Shown in pieces: positions 27,802-39,859 of a stretch of DNA of 64,000 nt (within the stretch, counting starts at the first letter, position 1; each line of letters begins with the position of its first letter). The position numbers and the translations under genes are program-made. The notes under the pieces are model-generated. The model saw only the letters and a list, made by a program, of their open reading frames with translations. It had not been told where the DNA came from and did not search any database. Origin of the DNA: Corylus avellana (Eukaryota > Streptophyta > Magnoliopsida > Fagales > Betulaceae); assembly GCF_901000735.1 (NCBI RefSeq), contig NC_081542.1, positions 16,717,577 to 16,781,576 on the forward strand, written 5' to 3'.

Positions 27802-30800
27802 TCTTTCTCTCAACAGGTCAATGCTATCTGAGCTAGTGGTGAGTGCCTGCGAAGAATTTGGCTTCTTCAAAGTGGTTAACCATGGGGTGTCGAATGAGAT
27901 AGTTACGAGGATGGAGGAGGAAGGGGCGGAGTTTTTCTGCAAACCGGCGGCGGAGAAGAAGCGAGCGGGGCCAGCTAGTCCTTTTGGTTATGGGTGCAAA
28001 AACATTGGCCCCAATGGCGATATGGGTGAGCTTGAATACCTTCTTCTTCACACAAATCCTCTCTCTATTTCTGAAAGATCCATGGCTGTCTCCAATGACC
28101 CTACGAAATTCAGGTGACACCTCACATCTTTCTTCTTCTTCTTCTTTCTTGTGTTTGGAACTTTTTGGACATTATTTAAGTTACGTATTCACAAATGCAA
28201 CAATGTTTAAAAAGAAGAAACAAAAACAGAAAAAGACATGAGAGAGAACACAAACACAATGCTTCTGTTTTGTGTTTCTTTTGTGCCCAACAGGTTCGCG
28301 GGTTTCATGGTTAGGATTAATGTGGCATGTTTGGTTCATTTTGTTTGAATTGTTATTTAATTAAATTAATGCTGAATATAAATAAATAGTGAGGCAGGGA
28401 CATATATATTGTAAAATATAATAAAAATAGATAAAAGGAACTACTCTGAGACCTGAGTACATGTTACCTGGCCTGTAAAGAATTGGAGATCTAATTAATT
28501 AATTAAATTAATCTTGCTGATGAAATGGTGGGGAAGATTTGTTTAGTAGTGTACGTTTGGCATCCTAGAAAAGGACGTCTTTCCTTTATGAGAAAAGAAA
28601 GCATATATATATATATTAATCGAACATAAAATATAAATAAATTATTAATTTCAGAGTTTGGCCTTCTTTTTTATTGAGTGTTTTGATTTAAAGGAAGAAA
28701 TTGCAAGTTGAAAGAAGGAGTTGGACGTCTTTCTTTCTTTCTTTCTTTCATTGATTCCAATGATTCCATGGTACTTGATGTCTGATAAAGGTTTGAGCAC
28801 ATAGAAGAAATAAAGTGGACTTTTCTTTTGTTTTGATGTCTACGGCTGTTTATAATAGAGCCAAGCGTGCGATATTGTATACCTAGCTGCTAGCTATAGG
28901 CTATATATTGGCCTAAAAGCTGTTGGGCCCCAAGTCTAAGTGTCTAACACCCACTTTTCTGCCACAGAAAATCTAAGCTCTGACAAATCGCTACCAAACG
29001 TGCAACCCCAATCGATGGGAAATCATCTCGGTTGAGATTCCAATTTTTACCCCCCCGGCCCCGGCCCCGGCCCCACCCCCGGTCCTTTTTTTTTATTTTT
29101 TTTATTTTTTTTATTTTTTATTAATAATTTGGATATAAAATATGAAAGAACACTTACGAGATATACTTATCCTAATAGACCGGTGATAGGTAGAGATTTA
29201 CTTATCTTAATAGACGGGTGATAGATAGGATGTCCAAAACTTGTTTTTATATTGCTAATAATTTAGGCAACCATTTTTATTTTGAAAACAGAAGACTAAA
29301 GGAAGAACGAAAAATGTCAACAAACAAAGCAAAGCCCTAATTCTTGTTTCAACTCTTTTTGAGTTTGGCTTACTTGTAGTGAAAAAAAATCATTGATTTT
29401 TTTTTTTTTTTTGGGTGCAAAAACTAAACGGTGGAAATTGTAAGATTCGAGAATAATTACAGTTATTTTCCGATCAAAAGCAATTTTTTAATGTTTATTT
29501 TTACAGCGAAAGATTTCTAGTAATTTTTTCACCGGTAGCAAGCGAAACCCGAAAGTAAATAAAGGGAAAAACTTTGCTTTTATGTGTGTGAGCCACCATT
29601 GTAACAAACAAGCATGGCATGGCTCTTTCAATTCGAAAATTTGTAGGGACTATAAGTCTATAATATTGTAGGAGCTCAAAGTAGAGTAACAATTGTAAGA
29701 AGAATCCAACCTCAACCATATCTTTCCAAAGATTTTTTCTGTGAATATATATGCTATTGAAGTAGAGTAAATGATTATATACATATGAAGCATGCCATGT
29801 GAAAGTTGGCACCATATTCCTTGAATCTTGCCTGCCCAAGTCTCTGTTAAAGGGATTTCATTGAGAAAGAGAAACACAATATCCAAATACTTGTGCTAGC
29901 TGTGCTTGCCATGGCATGGCCCCCATTTAGAAATGACCCCCACTAGCTGGTAAGGATATAATTACTTGTATGAAGACAACAAAGAAAGAAATCAATAACT
30001 TCACAATCAAATCAAGAAAATGTGTTCAACCTTCCACGTGTTCCAATTGAAATTTGGGATTCAAGTAACGGCGACACTTTTTACTGTATAAAGAATTTCA
30101 CAGGTCAGGACAAATTTTTTCATTGACCGCATGAATTGTTAACAGTAACTATGAAAAAGTTTTTATAGGGCTCACTTGCCCCAAACCAAAAGGTAGGCGA
30201 TCAACATTTGTTTGGATATAAGGGTCTCATTTTAACTCTCTTACATTTGCGGCCCAAATTGACATTTATTTTTAAAATATGTCATTTATACACACATTTT
30301 CAATAAATTGAATTTTATATATATATTAAAAAAATATATATATTTTGAAGAAAAATTTGTTGGAAATAATAATGTTCTTTTGGGTAGAATGACATTTTTT
30401 TTTTTTTTTCATTTTTTGTTTGCAGTGATAGTGTAAATAATTACATACAAGCAGTGAAGGAACTAGCATGTGAGATTCTTGATCTAATGGCTGAAGGCCT
30501 ATGGACCCGCGATAAGTGCGCCTTCAGTAGGCTCATCAGAGATGTCGATAGTGACTCACTTCTCAGGCTCAATCACTATCCTCCGATGAATGATATCAAT
30601 GATTGGGATCCATCACCAAAACTTTATCAGTGTACAAACAATCGGATAGGATTTGGGGAACATTCTGACCCTCAGATCTTGACCATCTTGCGATCCAACG
30701 ACGTGTGTGGCCTTCAAATATCTTTGAAGGACGGGTTGTGGGTCCCAGTCCCTCCTGATCCCCGTGAGTTCTGTGTTTTCGTCGGCGACGCTCTGCAGGT

Positions 30801-31523
30801 TGGTAATAATCAAATGAATAGTCAAATTGAGGTTTTTAACAGTTTTACTGCTGTTCAAATTGTTAATAATTTAAATAGTAAATAGGAGTGAACTTTGATC
30901 AAATTCATTTGTCCCAACAGATTTCAAATTATCTGTTCACTTATTGATACGTTTGAGTTTCATAAAAACTCTCTTATATTTACATTAATAAAAATAAAAA
31001 AATAAAAAAACTTAAAATTTTGGGTTAAAAAAAACTATTTTAAACATCATAATAAAAGTCAAAAAATCAAGAAAAAATAATAATAATCAAAGTAAGTCGC
31101 TTTTAGAAGTGAGATGGTAACTTTTTATTTTACTAATCAACGACTTTGAGTGAGGTAGTAATTACATACTTGATTAAAAATACAAATAAAAATTACAGTG
31201 CTCTAAGTAGAGATTAAGTGTAATCTACTCACATAATTTTTATATTGACAATGAAGGCTTTGACAAATGGGAGACTATTGAGCGTGAGACACAGGGCATT
31301 GGCAAACTCAGTGAAGCCAAGAATGTCAATGATGTACTTCGGGGCTCCGTCCCCTAACGAATGGATTTTTCCGTTGCCAGAGTTAGTCTCACCGGAGAAT
31401 CCAAGTCTCTATAAGCCCTTCACTTGGGAGGAATACAAGAAAGCTGCATATTCCCTCCGATTGGGAGATTCCCGTCTCGACCTCTTCAAGATTCATTCAG
31501 CTGATCATCATAAAAATCAATGA
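27731..31523 (+). CDS. Gibberellin 2-beta-dioxygenase (class I C19-GA2ox), copy 1
   Basis: Cytosolic 2-oxoglutarate/Fe(II) dioxygenase that 2-beta-hydroxylates and so inactivates gibberellins such as GA1/GA4 and their C19 precursors. Three exons, 27731-28113, 30426-30798 and 31257-31523, with GT/AG borders, give 340 residues, the family's usual length. Residues 1-128 hold the N-terminal dioxygenase domain ([15 protein letters not shown], then [12 protein letters not shown] and EYLLLHTNP, typical of GA2ox). Iron ligands are H207 and D209 (GEHSDPQ) and H264; R274 and S276 (PRMSM) bind 2-oxoglutarate. The class-I feature is close similarity to GA2ox1/2; the longer N-terminus of C20-type enzymes is absent. 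Start chosen at 27731 because MVVPSP matches the family start. Intron 1 is 2312 bases. All key residues are intact. The pectinesterase on the opposite strand follows about 4.2 kb downstream. Confidence 0.93.
29050..29080 (-). promoter_or_regulatory. Potential G-quadruplex in GA2ox intron 1 (copy 1 only)
   Basis: The plus strand has C runs of 7, 4, 4, 4 and 5 separated by 1-2 bases. The minus (template) strand therefore carries five G runs within 31 bases, well within the usual four-run G4 pattern. In copy 2 the tract is shortened and interrupted (54429-54452). The effect on transcription is inference. Confidence 0.5.
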
Positions 31524-32665
31524 AATTGAATCATTATGCAATCTTGTACCATTGATAGGACACGGGTCAGAAATAGGAGGAAAAAAGAAATTATTTGGGT
31601 GGTATATAGCTAGGCCTCATTTCAAGTTATAGAGACTTCAACTTGTGGGGACATTTTTGCTTCCAGCACCTTTCCTATTATTTATGCTAGAGTAAATATC
31701 ATTTATTTACCTCCTTCTGGTTATGGATAATTATAAATTAACTTCGTTGTCTTTTAGAAATTATGGAAAATTATTAATTTATAATTTGTGGGAAATACGT
31801 TTGTTAACTTTTTTTCTTACCAAGTAAAAAAAACATATAACAAACAACTCAAAATACAAAGCATTCCTCAAAACACAAAAGAGCTCATCCTACCGCGTTG
31901 ATATGGAAATGTACGTGCATCAGCTTTTTGAATTTTCTTTTCTTAACAAGGGTTGATGGGCATAGCCACATCAAACTAATGAGATTAATGTGATCGTAGG
32001 GTGTAGTATGTATCATTAATTACTCAACACTAAAAATTATTTTTTACTTTTATGTCAAATCAAAATACGTTTTTTGAACAATAAAATAAAATACACTATC
32101 CCCAAACTGAATCCGGGTCTTCAACAATTGCCAAAAACTCATTCGAACAAGTGAGCTTATACATTTTTTTCACATTTATTATCCAAATTACTATCGATCT
32201 AGACCATAAATTTTCAAAAAGTATCTTCCTCCAAAACAAGTTAAAACAACTACCCTATTATGTTGTGATTTCTTTTCTGTGGAAATTATTTTCCTCAAGG
32301 CTGCCCCACATGTCAATGTTGATTGATTTTCTATCTCAATAGTACGATATGCACTTCTAGCTTGCTTTTAAGAGGACAAACATTCCTCTTGAAATATATG
32401 TGGCGTATATATAATCAATTATATATATAAATGGATCTAGTTTTTAGTGGACTATATAGTACTTGCGTCTCTGTCCGACACTTTCTTGTCGCACGCATGC
32501 GTGGTTGCCTTGATCATTGATTTAAGTAGGTATACCTAGGAAAATAACACGATACCAAAGTCTTAGTTCAAAAGTTGGTCTAGAAATTGGTCTTGTGTCA
32601 CGATCATTTTACCAATTACGTTCAAAAATTTAGGTTTTGATACGGACATTTCTTTATATATTAGC

Positions 32666-32706
<41 letters not shown>

Positions 32707-33174
32707 CCAGCTATCTTGCTAGGGTATGATGATCAATATTGATAGATTCTACTAATTTTTGATGTCCCACTAACTTACAATCAACTAGAAGAAGAAAGCA
32801 TTCAACACACACTGAGGAGAGAGGCCCTCTCCTGGCTAAAGAGATTGATCGAAAACTTAATTGCCTCCATTCAGTCTCACCAACTATGACAAAGATTAAT
32901 CAAAGTCAGAGGTTGTTCTATCAGCAAGAAGAGGTTTCTTGATAGAGAGCTCTTTGATCAATGATGAAAGTTAGGTTTGAAAATAATGATCAGAACCTTT
33001 TTTAATCAATTCCTTAGTTCTTCAGCCAGACTTTTGGAATATATTAAATATATGTTTCTGATTATGACCCATCTCATAATTCACAACACCCGGCCCATAT
33101 TCAAAATGAGCGTTGAAATATTAATTAAATAATTAATTTCAACATAATTTCTATCCGATTACGTTTTTGAATTT

Positions 33175-33219
<45 letters not shown>

Positions 33220-34535
33220 TGGTAAATCAGATTATTGAGATTATTTGATTCCATCAATGTTTGAAGATAACCATCTGTCTCTCATGAGTCATGAGGTTGT
33301 CCAACGCTCATTGACTCATGCAACTATGTAAAAGAAGATAGATGGCTGGCCAACTTCTCAGAATACTTGTATGGCAAGAATTGCATGAAATCAAGAAACT
33401 CACGTTCAAAATATTTCTTAGCTAGTACACAAACATATATATATATATGCTGCATGAAGAAGCTACTTTTTTGGGTTTTTCAGATTCCAATTTTGCCCAT
33501 TAGTCCATCCAACTTATTTTTAGTTGGGTAACGCTAGCTACACTTCATTCCTATTTATCACAGTCATTTCACATTTACGTAGGGCCGACTCGATACATTT
33601 TGAGAACTAAGACGATAAGTTTAAAAAAAAAAAAAAAAAAAAAAAAGCATTTTTCTTATTTTTAAAGGAATTATTTCGAATTCACTTTAATTTTTATGAT
33701 ATATAAGATGAATCATCACATGATCAGGACATGTGTAGCATAATTAGCATTGAATGTTAAATCAATCCATGTGGTAATGCAAATGATCCAATTGGTAATT
33801 GAGATCAAAATTTATTTCTGTCCCTTTTAACTTTCTGATCGAAATTTTGGTTGCTTAATGCTTTTTGCCCAACGGCAACAAATCTCTACCCACAGTACTG
33901 TAATTGAATATTATTATTATTTTCATTCTCTCAATTCTCCCCAAGAATAGAACGTTTAAAGTTTGAAAAATGGGTTGTATTTAAGAATGTCTTTAATATT
34001 ATTTGATTCCTTTATTTAATGCTATCAATTTTGTAAGCTAGCCTTATTTCATTTCAAGAATGAAATGTTGGAGAATTATGTTTTTAGGAGAATCAAATGA
34101 TATTAATGCTTTTCTAATTACTTATTTACCATAATTAGGGGGCCTTAATTAAAGAATATTGACTATAATTACGCTTTTAAATATTTTTTTTATGAAAAAA
34201 AAAAAAAAAATCCTTATTCATTGAGGATCTTATTTGATACCTTAGGCGGCCGCCTAATGGTGAGGAAACGGATCATCTTCATTTCCCTCCTAAATGCACT
34301 AAATAATACTTTCCATTTCAAATGGATCATTTTCCTAATGGTGGAGCCAACCCTGATATGACGTGTTTTAAGTATTTTCCTTTAATTTTTTGAAGCGACG
34401 GTAAAAACCACTATCAAAATTCCCTCGACTTTCCGGCCACCTAATTTTCATCAAGAAAATGTAAGAGGGTATCTTCGTAATATCATTAATGCTCCGAAAA
34501 TTATTTTTTTAAGGAAACAAGAAGCACATATTTGG
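31524..34535. other. Between GA2ox copy 1 and the hairpin MITE, no gene
   Basis: Contains (AT)n microsatellites at 32669-32704 and 33179-33217, a 22-base A run near 33623 and a perfect 16-base palindrome TTAGGCGGCCGCCTAA at 34242-34257 (broken by one change in copy 2). No coding signal recognised. Confidence 0.4.
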
Positions 34536-34708
34536 AGAGTGATGATACACAACACGCCGGCATGCATGAACAGTCATGCACGGCTAATTTTGTTTTTTTT
34601 TTAATAATTATAATATTAAAATATTATATTTTATTATTTTAAAATATTAAATCACCCGGGCATGCATGACTGTTCATGCACATCCGGCATGATGTTTAAC
34701 ATCACTCT
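34536..34708. mobile_element. Hairpin (fold-back) MITE, copy 1
   Basis: Inverted arms of about 47 bases (AGAGTGATG...CATGAACAGTCATGCA, and the complement at 34660-34708) enclose an A/T-only loop of about 70 bases. A single strand could form a long stem. It lies about 190 bases upstream of the 77-codon ORF. No clear target duplication. Confidence 0.6.
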
Positions 34709-34860
34709 TGCTTGGATCTTATTCAATGATTTTTTGTTTTTTGTTTTTTTTATTATTATTATTTTTGGAAATTCTTATTCAATGATTCAGTGGGGTAGTT
34801 AAGGAGATGTTGAGCTATATATATATATATATAAAGAAGGGTGTGAGGAGGCTCATCTTC

Positions 34861-34887
34861 ATGAAGCCTATTGTCCCTGAGGCTTAG
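34861..34887 (+). promoter_or_regulatory. Short upstream ORF (8 codons) before the 77-codon ORF
   Basis: ATG at 34861 to TAG at 34887 (MKPIVPEA), ending nine bases before the next ATG. A TATA-like tract ending TATATAAAG lies at about 34826-34836. It is identical in copy 2 (60157-60183). Confidence 0.3.
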
Positions 34888-34896
34888 GATCGAAAA

Positions 34897-35130
34897 ATGG
34901 CGTCGTTAGTGTTACTATTGGGAGCAATACTGAGACGCTGCCAAAACGACATCTTTCCCTGCGACTGGACGACGTCGTCGGAGGTCAAATACGACACGAA
35001 TCACGATGTGGGAAATCATGGGAATGCACCCTCCGATGACTACGTTGGAAGTATTGTCAGCAAGGTCGACGATTACGAGGATGCCCACACCTGGAAAATA
35101 GATGAGTCCTGCGTTTGGCCTAATTATTAG
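34897..35130 (+). CDS. Hypothetical 77-residue protein, copy 1
   Basis: Not recognised. The ORF begins with a short hydrophobic stretch (MASLVLLLGAILRR), then a polar, acidic body rich in D, N and S with three cysteines (C15, C22, C72) and a C-terminal VWPNY. GC content is visibly higher than in the flanks, and a TATA-like tract and leader precede it, which favours a real small gene. Copy 2 differs by one substitution that changes D to A near residue 68 and by one silent change. The hydrophobic segment could be a weak signal peptide, but it is short and followed by two arginines. It could also be a remnant exon of a larger gene. Confidence 0.4.
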   Translation: MASLVLLLGAILRRCQNDIFPCDWTTSSEVKYDTNHDVGNHGNAPSDDYVGSIVSKVDDYEDAHTWKIDESCVWPNY

Positions 35131-35770
35131 AAACAATATTTAATTTCCCTACCTCTTGTTTGTTCTTAATTCCTTAACCTCATATTATCCATCTTTTCAA
35201 TTGTATAAACACTCTTGTTGATGGGTTAATTAATTAAGTATTCCTAGTTTATCTAGCTAGAGGCAGAATAACATGTACGACGTCGTTAATTAGCAAATTT
35301 TCCCATGTTCTGTTTCTGTACTGGGGGATAGAATAAGCATCATCATGATTTTATATATTGTTTCTTCTAGTATTTAGGGTCAAAGACATTAACATTTTTA
35401 AGGAAAAAATTTGAAAATTTCATGACTTATTGGCAGCCAAGAAAAGCACCGGCAATGACGATTTATGTCAAGCCGCCGGAAAATTATGCGCCGGTAAAAG
35501 GTAGCGGTATTTTTTAGTGATTACGAGGAAACAAAGAAGGATTTTTTTATTTTTATTTTTTATTTGTTTATTGTGTTCTAATTGTTTTGAGACAATTAAT
35601 TAATCCGAAAATCCTCATATGCTAAATATTTATTTTTGGGCCATCTCACATCATACATAAGTTGCCAATAATTTTCAAGAATATTCAAGTTTGAGGAATA
35701 TATATGGTTGACCATGCACACATGCATTAGAAAGGTGATGGTTGAAGCAAAAGAAAAAGATTATAATCAC
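35131..35770. other. Downstream of both the 77-codon ORF and the pectinesterase
   Basis: Convergent 3' region. Copies 1 and 2 differ here by an indel of about 38 bases net (T-rich stretch at 35520-35590 in copy 1). No gene. Confidence 0.4.
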
Positions 35771-38700
35771 CTAATATTGTCCCATGAGCCAAGAATCGCC
35801 TTCAACAAAATGAGTCCCAATAAAAGGCTTGGCCTCTTCATCCCCAAGCATTCGAGCCCAAGGCACTCTTCCTGTGAAGTTGGCTCCTGGTCCACTGCAC
35901 TTGTATTCTCCATAATACACTTTACTACAACAACACAAAGAAGATCACACTTATGATTAACTCTAGGGCAAGAGCCCGTTTGCTTTTTAACGGTTTCAAA
36001 ACGTGCAGTTTAAAAAAACTAGTGATTAATTTCAAAACATAGTAAACGGTTCAATGAATCAACTTACTAATCGCGATTTTGATCGCCCCAATCGCTCCAC
36101 CCTTGGGGAAGAACAATCTTGTCCAAAAAAGTAAATGAGAAAATGACCCTGGAATAATCACCCCAAGCTCTACCAAGGTAAATATGGCCACTCCCTGTTA
36201 CCACACCATCTTTGAAGGAAAACCCACTTGACAATGAGGCATTTGTGCGTTTTTGGGCTGTGAGGGAGGCCACCTTCTCGGCTGTGGAATTTAGATAGCA
36301 GTTCTGCCCATGTATAGAAAATAGGCTTAATTGTCAGTCATCCTATCTATCAATTGTGTTGGGCTATAACCCCTATCAAATTCTAAATTTGAGCCTGGCC
36401 TTTTGAAGTGTTAACTTGAAAAATCCTTGGATTGGATTCTCGGGCTATTCTACTATTGATTAAATGATCAAATTTATTAATTTAAACTATTAAAAAAAAT
36501 GATGATTTAATATGGTATTAGAGCAAAGATCTCGAGTTCAAATTTTATCTCCGTAATTTTTAATCATTTAATTAAAGTATTAATTAAATGTTTAAATTTA
36601 TTTATTTTTTTCCTATAAACTCAAGCTTTTAGGATGAGTGGTGATTTAATGTAGTATCAGAATAAAAGTCCTGGATTTGAATCTTATACCTGTCAAGTCA
36701 TCCCTATTTCAGTTAAATATTTTACGTGTTACGCCTTTCTTATTAAAGGAGAGTGAGTTTGAACTCACAAGTAAGAGGCAGTGTTAAAGTATTAATTAAA
36801 TAACGAAATATACCCTTTGCTTAAGCATTTCGAGTGTAAGGAATTTTGATGAGAGGCTTCCGATGAAGCTCTCTTTGTGATGTCCCACATTGTCTGGGTA
36901 TGAAAAAGATGATGTATTTATATGAAATATACTCTTTCTAAATGGTATGAGGGATTTTGGGGGTAAACCCAATAATAAAACCATGTAGGCTTGGCCCAAA
37001 GCGGTGCACAAGCCCATGAGAGTCGCCAGCGAGATTGTTACGTCCCACATTGCCTGAGATGGGAGGAGCGTGCACAAGCCCATGAGGGTCACCAGCGAGA
37101 TTGTGATGTCCCACATTGCCTGGGCATGAAAAAGATGATGTGTTTATATGAAATATACTCTCTTTAAATGGTAGGAGGCCTTTTGGAGGTAAACCTAATA
37201 ATAAAACCGTCCGGACTTGGCCCAAAGCGGACAATAGTATACCACTTGAAACAAAGGTGTTACACACTCGGTGCTCATGGTGATTTAACAATCACTATGC
37301 CTAAATTATAAAGAATTTTTTGCAATTGTGAGAGGTTTCATTAAAACTCATTTGAAATTAACCTAACTGAATATGGGTTTCGTCGGAAGACTCACAATCA
37401 GGGGCAAAACTACATCCCATATTTCCCCAAAACTTTTAAAACATTCCCTTAGAGTTTTTTAGAATTTTTTTAAAAATTAGAATATGCCCCTTCTAATTTT
37501 TTTATTTTATATTTTTGCCTCCCAAACTATGATTGCTAGTTTCGCCCTCGCTCACAATATTGTTGGGGCATGTGACCTCCAAATAAACCCTATGGAAGGT
37601 TTCTAACAATTGCAAAGATCCGGTGGGGGATATCCACCTACAAAAGTCGAGTCCTGAGCTGGCTAGCACCACCTAGCTAGGCCTGGGGCCAGCCCATAAT
37701 CCCATTGAATCATTGATATGGGGTACCCTAATGATTGACTGACCTCATAAAGGGATCTGCCATAGCCGAAGATGAAGTCCACTGAGCCCTGGACATAGCA
37801 ATTCTTGAAGTAGTGCATTCCCTTGTGGTCATAGAGTGTGTCTTGAGCCCCATAGAAACTGCAGTTATAGAATGCAGCCTTGGTCCCTGAAATGCGAAGC
37901 GCCACGCCTTGTCCTCCAATGGATCCAATGTCATGTGAAGCTGTGTTCTACATTTACACATATTTATTTAACAAAACAAAATTTAAAATTTTCTGTTACA
38001 AACAAAATCAAAGATTAAGAAAGGAAAAAAGAAAAAAAGAAAAAAAAAAAAAAGGATTAATTGCATTTTGACACGAGAATATGACGTAGATCAAGGTGCA
38101 TTGGAGGTTCGAACGAGATTTGAATATTTTATCAATTTTTAAATCACGATTACTCAGAGCTTTAGTTGACTTAGGAAAAAGTTGTGAATCTGTTGTTGTT
38201 TGTCATTGTGATCTTATTACGTCACGGTGCATCATAGTAGGATCCATTATAAATAAATTATCTTTATTTCATTTCACTTAAAATTGAAAGATGGATGGGC
38301 CATGCCTGCAGCCTCCCTCCTCTCATAGAAAAAATTGTTAATATTAAAGAAAATGTTGACATATTTAGGGTCCTTTTTAATCCTAGCTTTATTAATTATG
38401 ATAGTCTCCTTCTAGAAGATAATTTAATACAGTCTGGCCCTCCCCAATTCCGTCTATGTAATTGAAAGGGTGCGTGCCTGGTTGTAATTGTAAAATACAG
38501 CAAAAATTTAACACACAGAAAAAAGAACAAAAATAGGAAGATAAAGCAAAAGTTGACAAAAGAAACTATATATATATGCACAACTCTAATTTTTGGGAAA
38601 GTTAAACATATACCCTTAATATGAGCTATAATTGAAATGGGCAATTTCATGTGAGCGATCGAGCAATCAAGCTTTACTTTATTTAGACAGTCTCTCACAT

Positions 38701-39792
38701 GAGTCCGCCCATTGCACAGTACAATAGACAATTTCATAGCCCAGAATCTCGATCCCGAGCTATACAAATTTTCAATGATATGACCCGGCAATAAAAAATC
38801 TTTTTTTTTCTTTTTTTGTGCAAAAGTAAGTTTCATTAATTAAATAAAAGCAAGACACAGATTGAGTGAGAGACCCAACAATCTCCTCAGTACACATAAG
38901 CCAAATAAATGATTCCATCTAATAACTTCTTGGCTCACCGACCTAAAAAAGGGCCACAAAATAAGACATGTTTTGTAGCAGACCAAAATGTTTTGTGGGA
39001 ATTAAAGAAATGTAGCTTCAGAATTCAAACAAATATTTCTTGTGAACTTTTGTGTTCAACGTATGAAAAAATTCTGTTACTTAATTTGTCAGTTTAATTA
39101 CCTCAAACTTCATGTTGACGGCCACAAAGTAGTTTGCATTCACGGCAACCGTTGCACTATGATATGTCCCTAACGGCCTCCCATCTCTGCTGGCCGTCGA
39201 TGCCGTGTCATTCCCGGTGACGGTTGGTGGATCGCTAGCATTCCCTAAAAATGTAACAAAGGGCAAAGCTCTAGGGATGACAATCTTTTCCCTAGACTCC
39301 CCACAAGTTAGTATCTTTAATTTATTATACGTCTAACATCTGTCTTTAGAACACGTGATTAAAAAATGTACTCAAGATAAAAATCACGTGCTCTTAAAAC
39401 GTAAGTAATTATTAGAAAATAACGTACCTATAAATGCCCGGTTTGATCATCAAGATTACTCTCCTAGTGTTGTTTAAGGGGATGGTGTTAAGAGCTTCTC
39501 TAATTGTCATGAAGTCACCAGTCCCATTTTGACAAACACTTACTATCACTTTGTTGATCTCAGCCAGCCTCAGCTTCACATCAAGAACATTTCGGCCAAC
39601 GGCCGACGTCCTTTCAACAATGGATTCCGCGCCTTTCAATGCGGCCTTCCGTCGATAATTTTCGATGTTCCAGGATACCCATTTGTTGTATTCTATGTCT
39701 CTATCAGAACTCCAGGAAGAAGATGGCAAAGTGACATTGAACAGAGAGAGAAGCAAGAGGCTGATGAGTTGGAGATGGGATATGGAAGCCAT
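35771..39792 (-). CDS. Pectin methylesterase (secreted, without PMEI pro-domain), copy 1
   Basis: Removes methyl esters from cell-wall homogalacturonan. Five exons on the minus strand: 39428-39792, 39102-39291, 37744-37947, 36068-36303 and 35771-35924; all borders are GT/AG and the phases agree, giving 382 residues. Residues 1-26 form a signal peptide ([20 protein letters not shown]). There is no PMEI domain. The fold starts near [20 protein letters not shown]. Catalytic motifs: Q198 (GGQGVALRI), Q220 and D221 (GAQDTLYDH), D242 ([10 protein letters not shown]) and R298 (YLGRAWG). The spacing Q198-Q220-D221-D242 fits the family. The C-terminus has [20 protein letters not shown]. Start at 39792 is preferred to the ATG at 39858, which lies next to the TATA box. 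One residue departs from consensus: M229 where R is usual before HYF. All catalytic residues are intact. Confidence 0.92.
36876..37264. mobile_element. TRIM-like LTR element remnant in pectinesterase intron 3, copy 1
   Basis: Begins TGTGATGTCCCACATTG at 36876. A second LTR-like unit with the same start runs 37102-37264 and ends GGTGTTACA. LTR length is about 163 bases with TG...CA ends. The middle LTR and primer-binding site seen in copy 2 are missing, and a chimeric joint ATTGCCTGAGATGGG is left at about 37050-37064. It has no coding capacity. Confidence 0.65.
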
Positions 39793-39798
39793 GAGAAT

Positions 39799-39842
39799 GC
39801 TACGGCTGTGAGAATATAATGCTACGGCTGTGAGAATATAAT
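39799..39842 (-). repeat. 22-bp perfect tandem duplication in the pectinesterase leader
   Basis: Two copies of GCTACGGCTGTGAGAATATA plus AT (plus-strand sense), 39799-39820 and 39821-39842, just upstream of the pectinesterase ATG. Confidence 0.85.
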
Positions 39843-39859
39843 ATGCTAATGGGTGCATG

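Larger units (their letters stand above)
22554..38565 (+). repeat. Segmental duplication, copy 1 (left edge and minimum right edge)
   Basis: From ACCAAACTCGTGGTATCAA at 22554 the sequence parallels 47969-64000, base by base with small indels. The offset is 25415 at the left edge, 25369 at GA2ox exon 1, 25353 at exons 2-3, 25296 at the 77-codon ORF, 25257 at pectinesterase exon 4, 25428 at exon 3 and 25435 at 38565. Copy 2 leaves the window there, so the true right edge is unknown. The left edge coincides with the 100-N gap in copy 2, so it too may lie further left. Confidence 0.95.

Noticed and set aside
27833..28120. Minus ORF opposite GA2ox exon 1 (also 53202-53489)
   Set aside because: Shadow of a conserved coding exon; no independent gene signals.
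39793..39858. Longer pectinesterase start at ATG 39858
   Set aside because: It lies about ten bases from the TATA box, upstream of the likely transcript start, spans the 22-bp duplication, and would place 22 residues before a good signal peptide.
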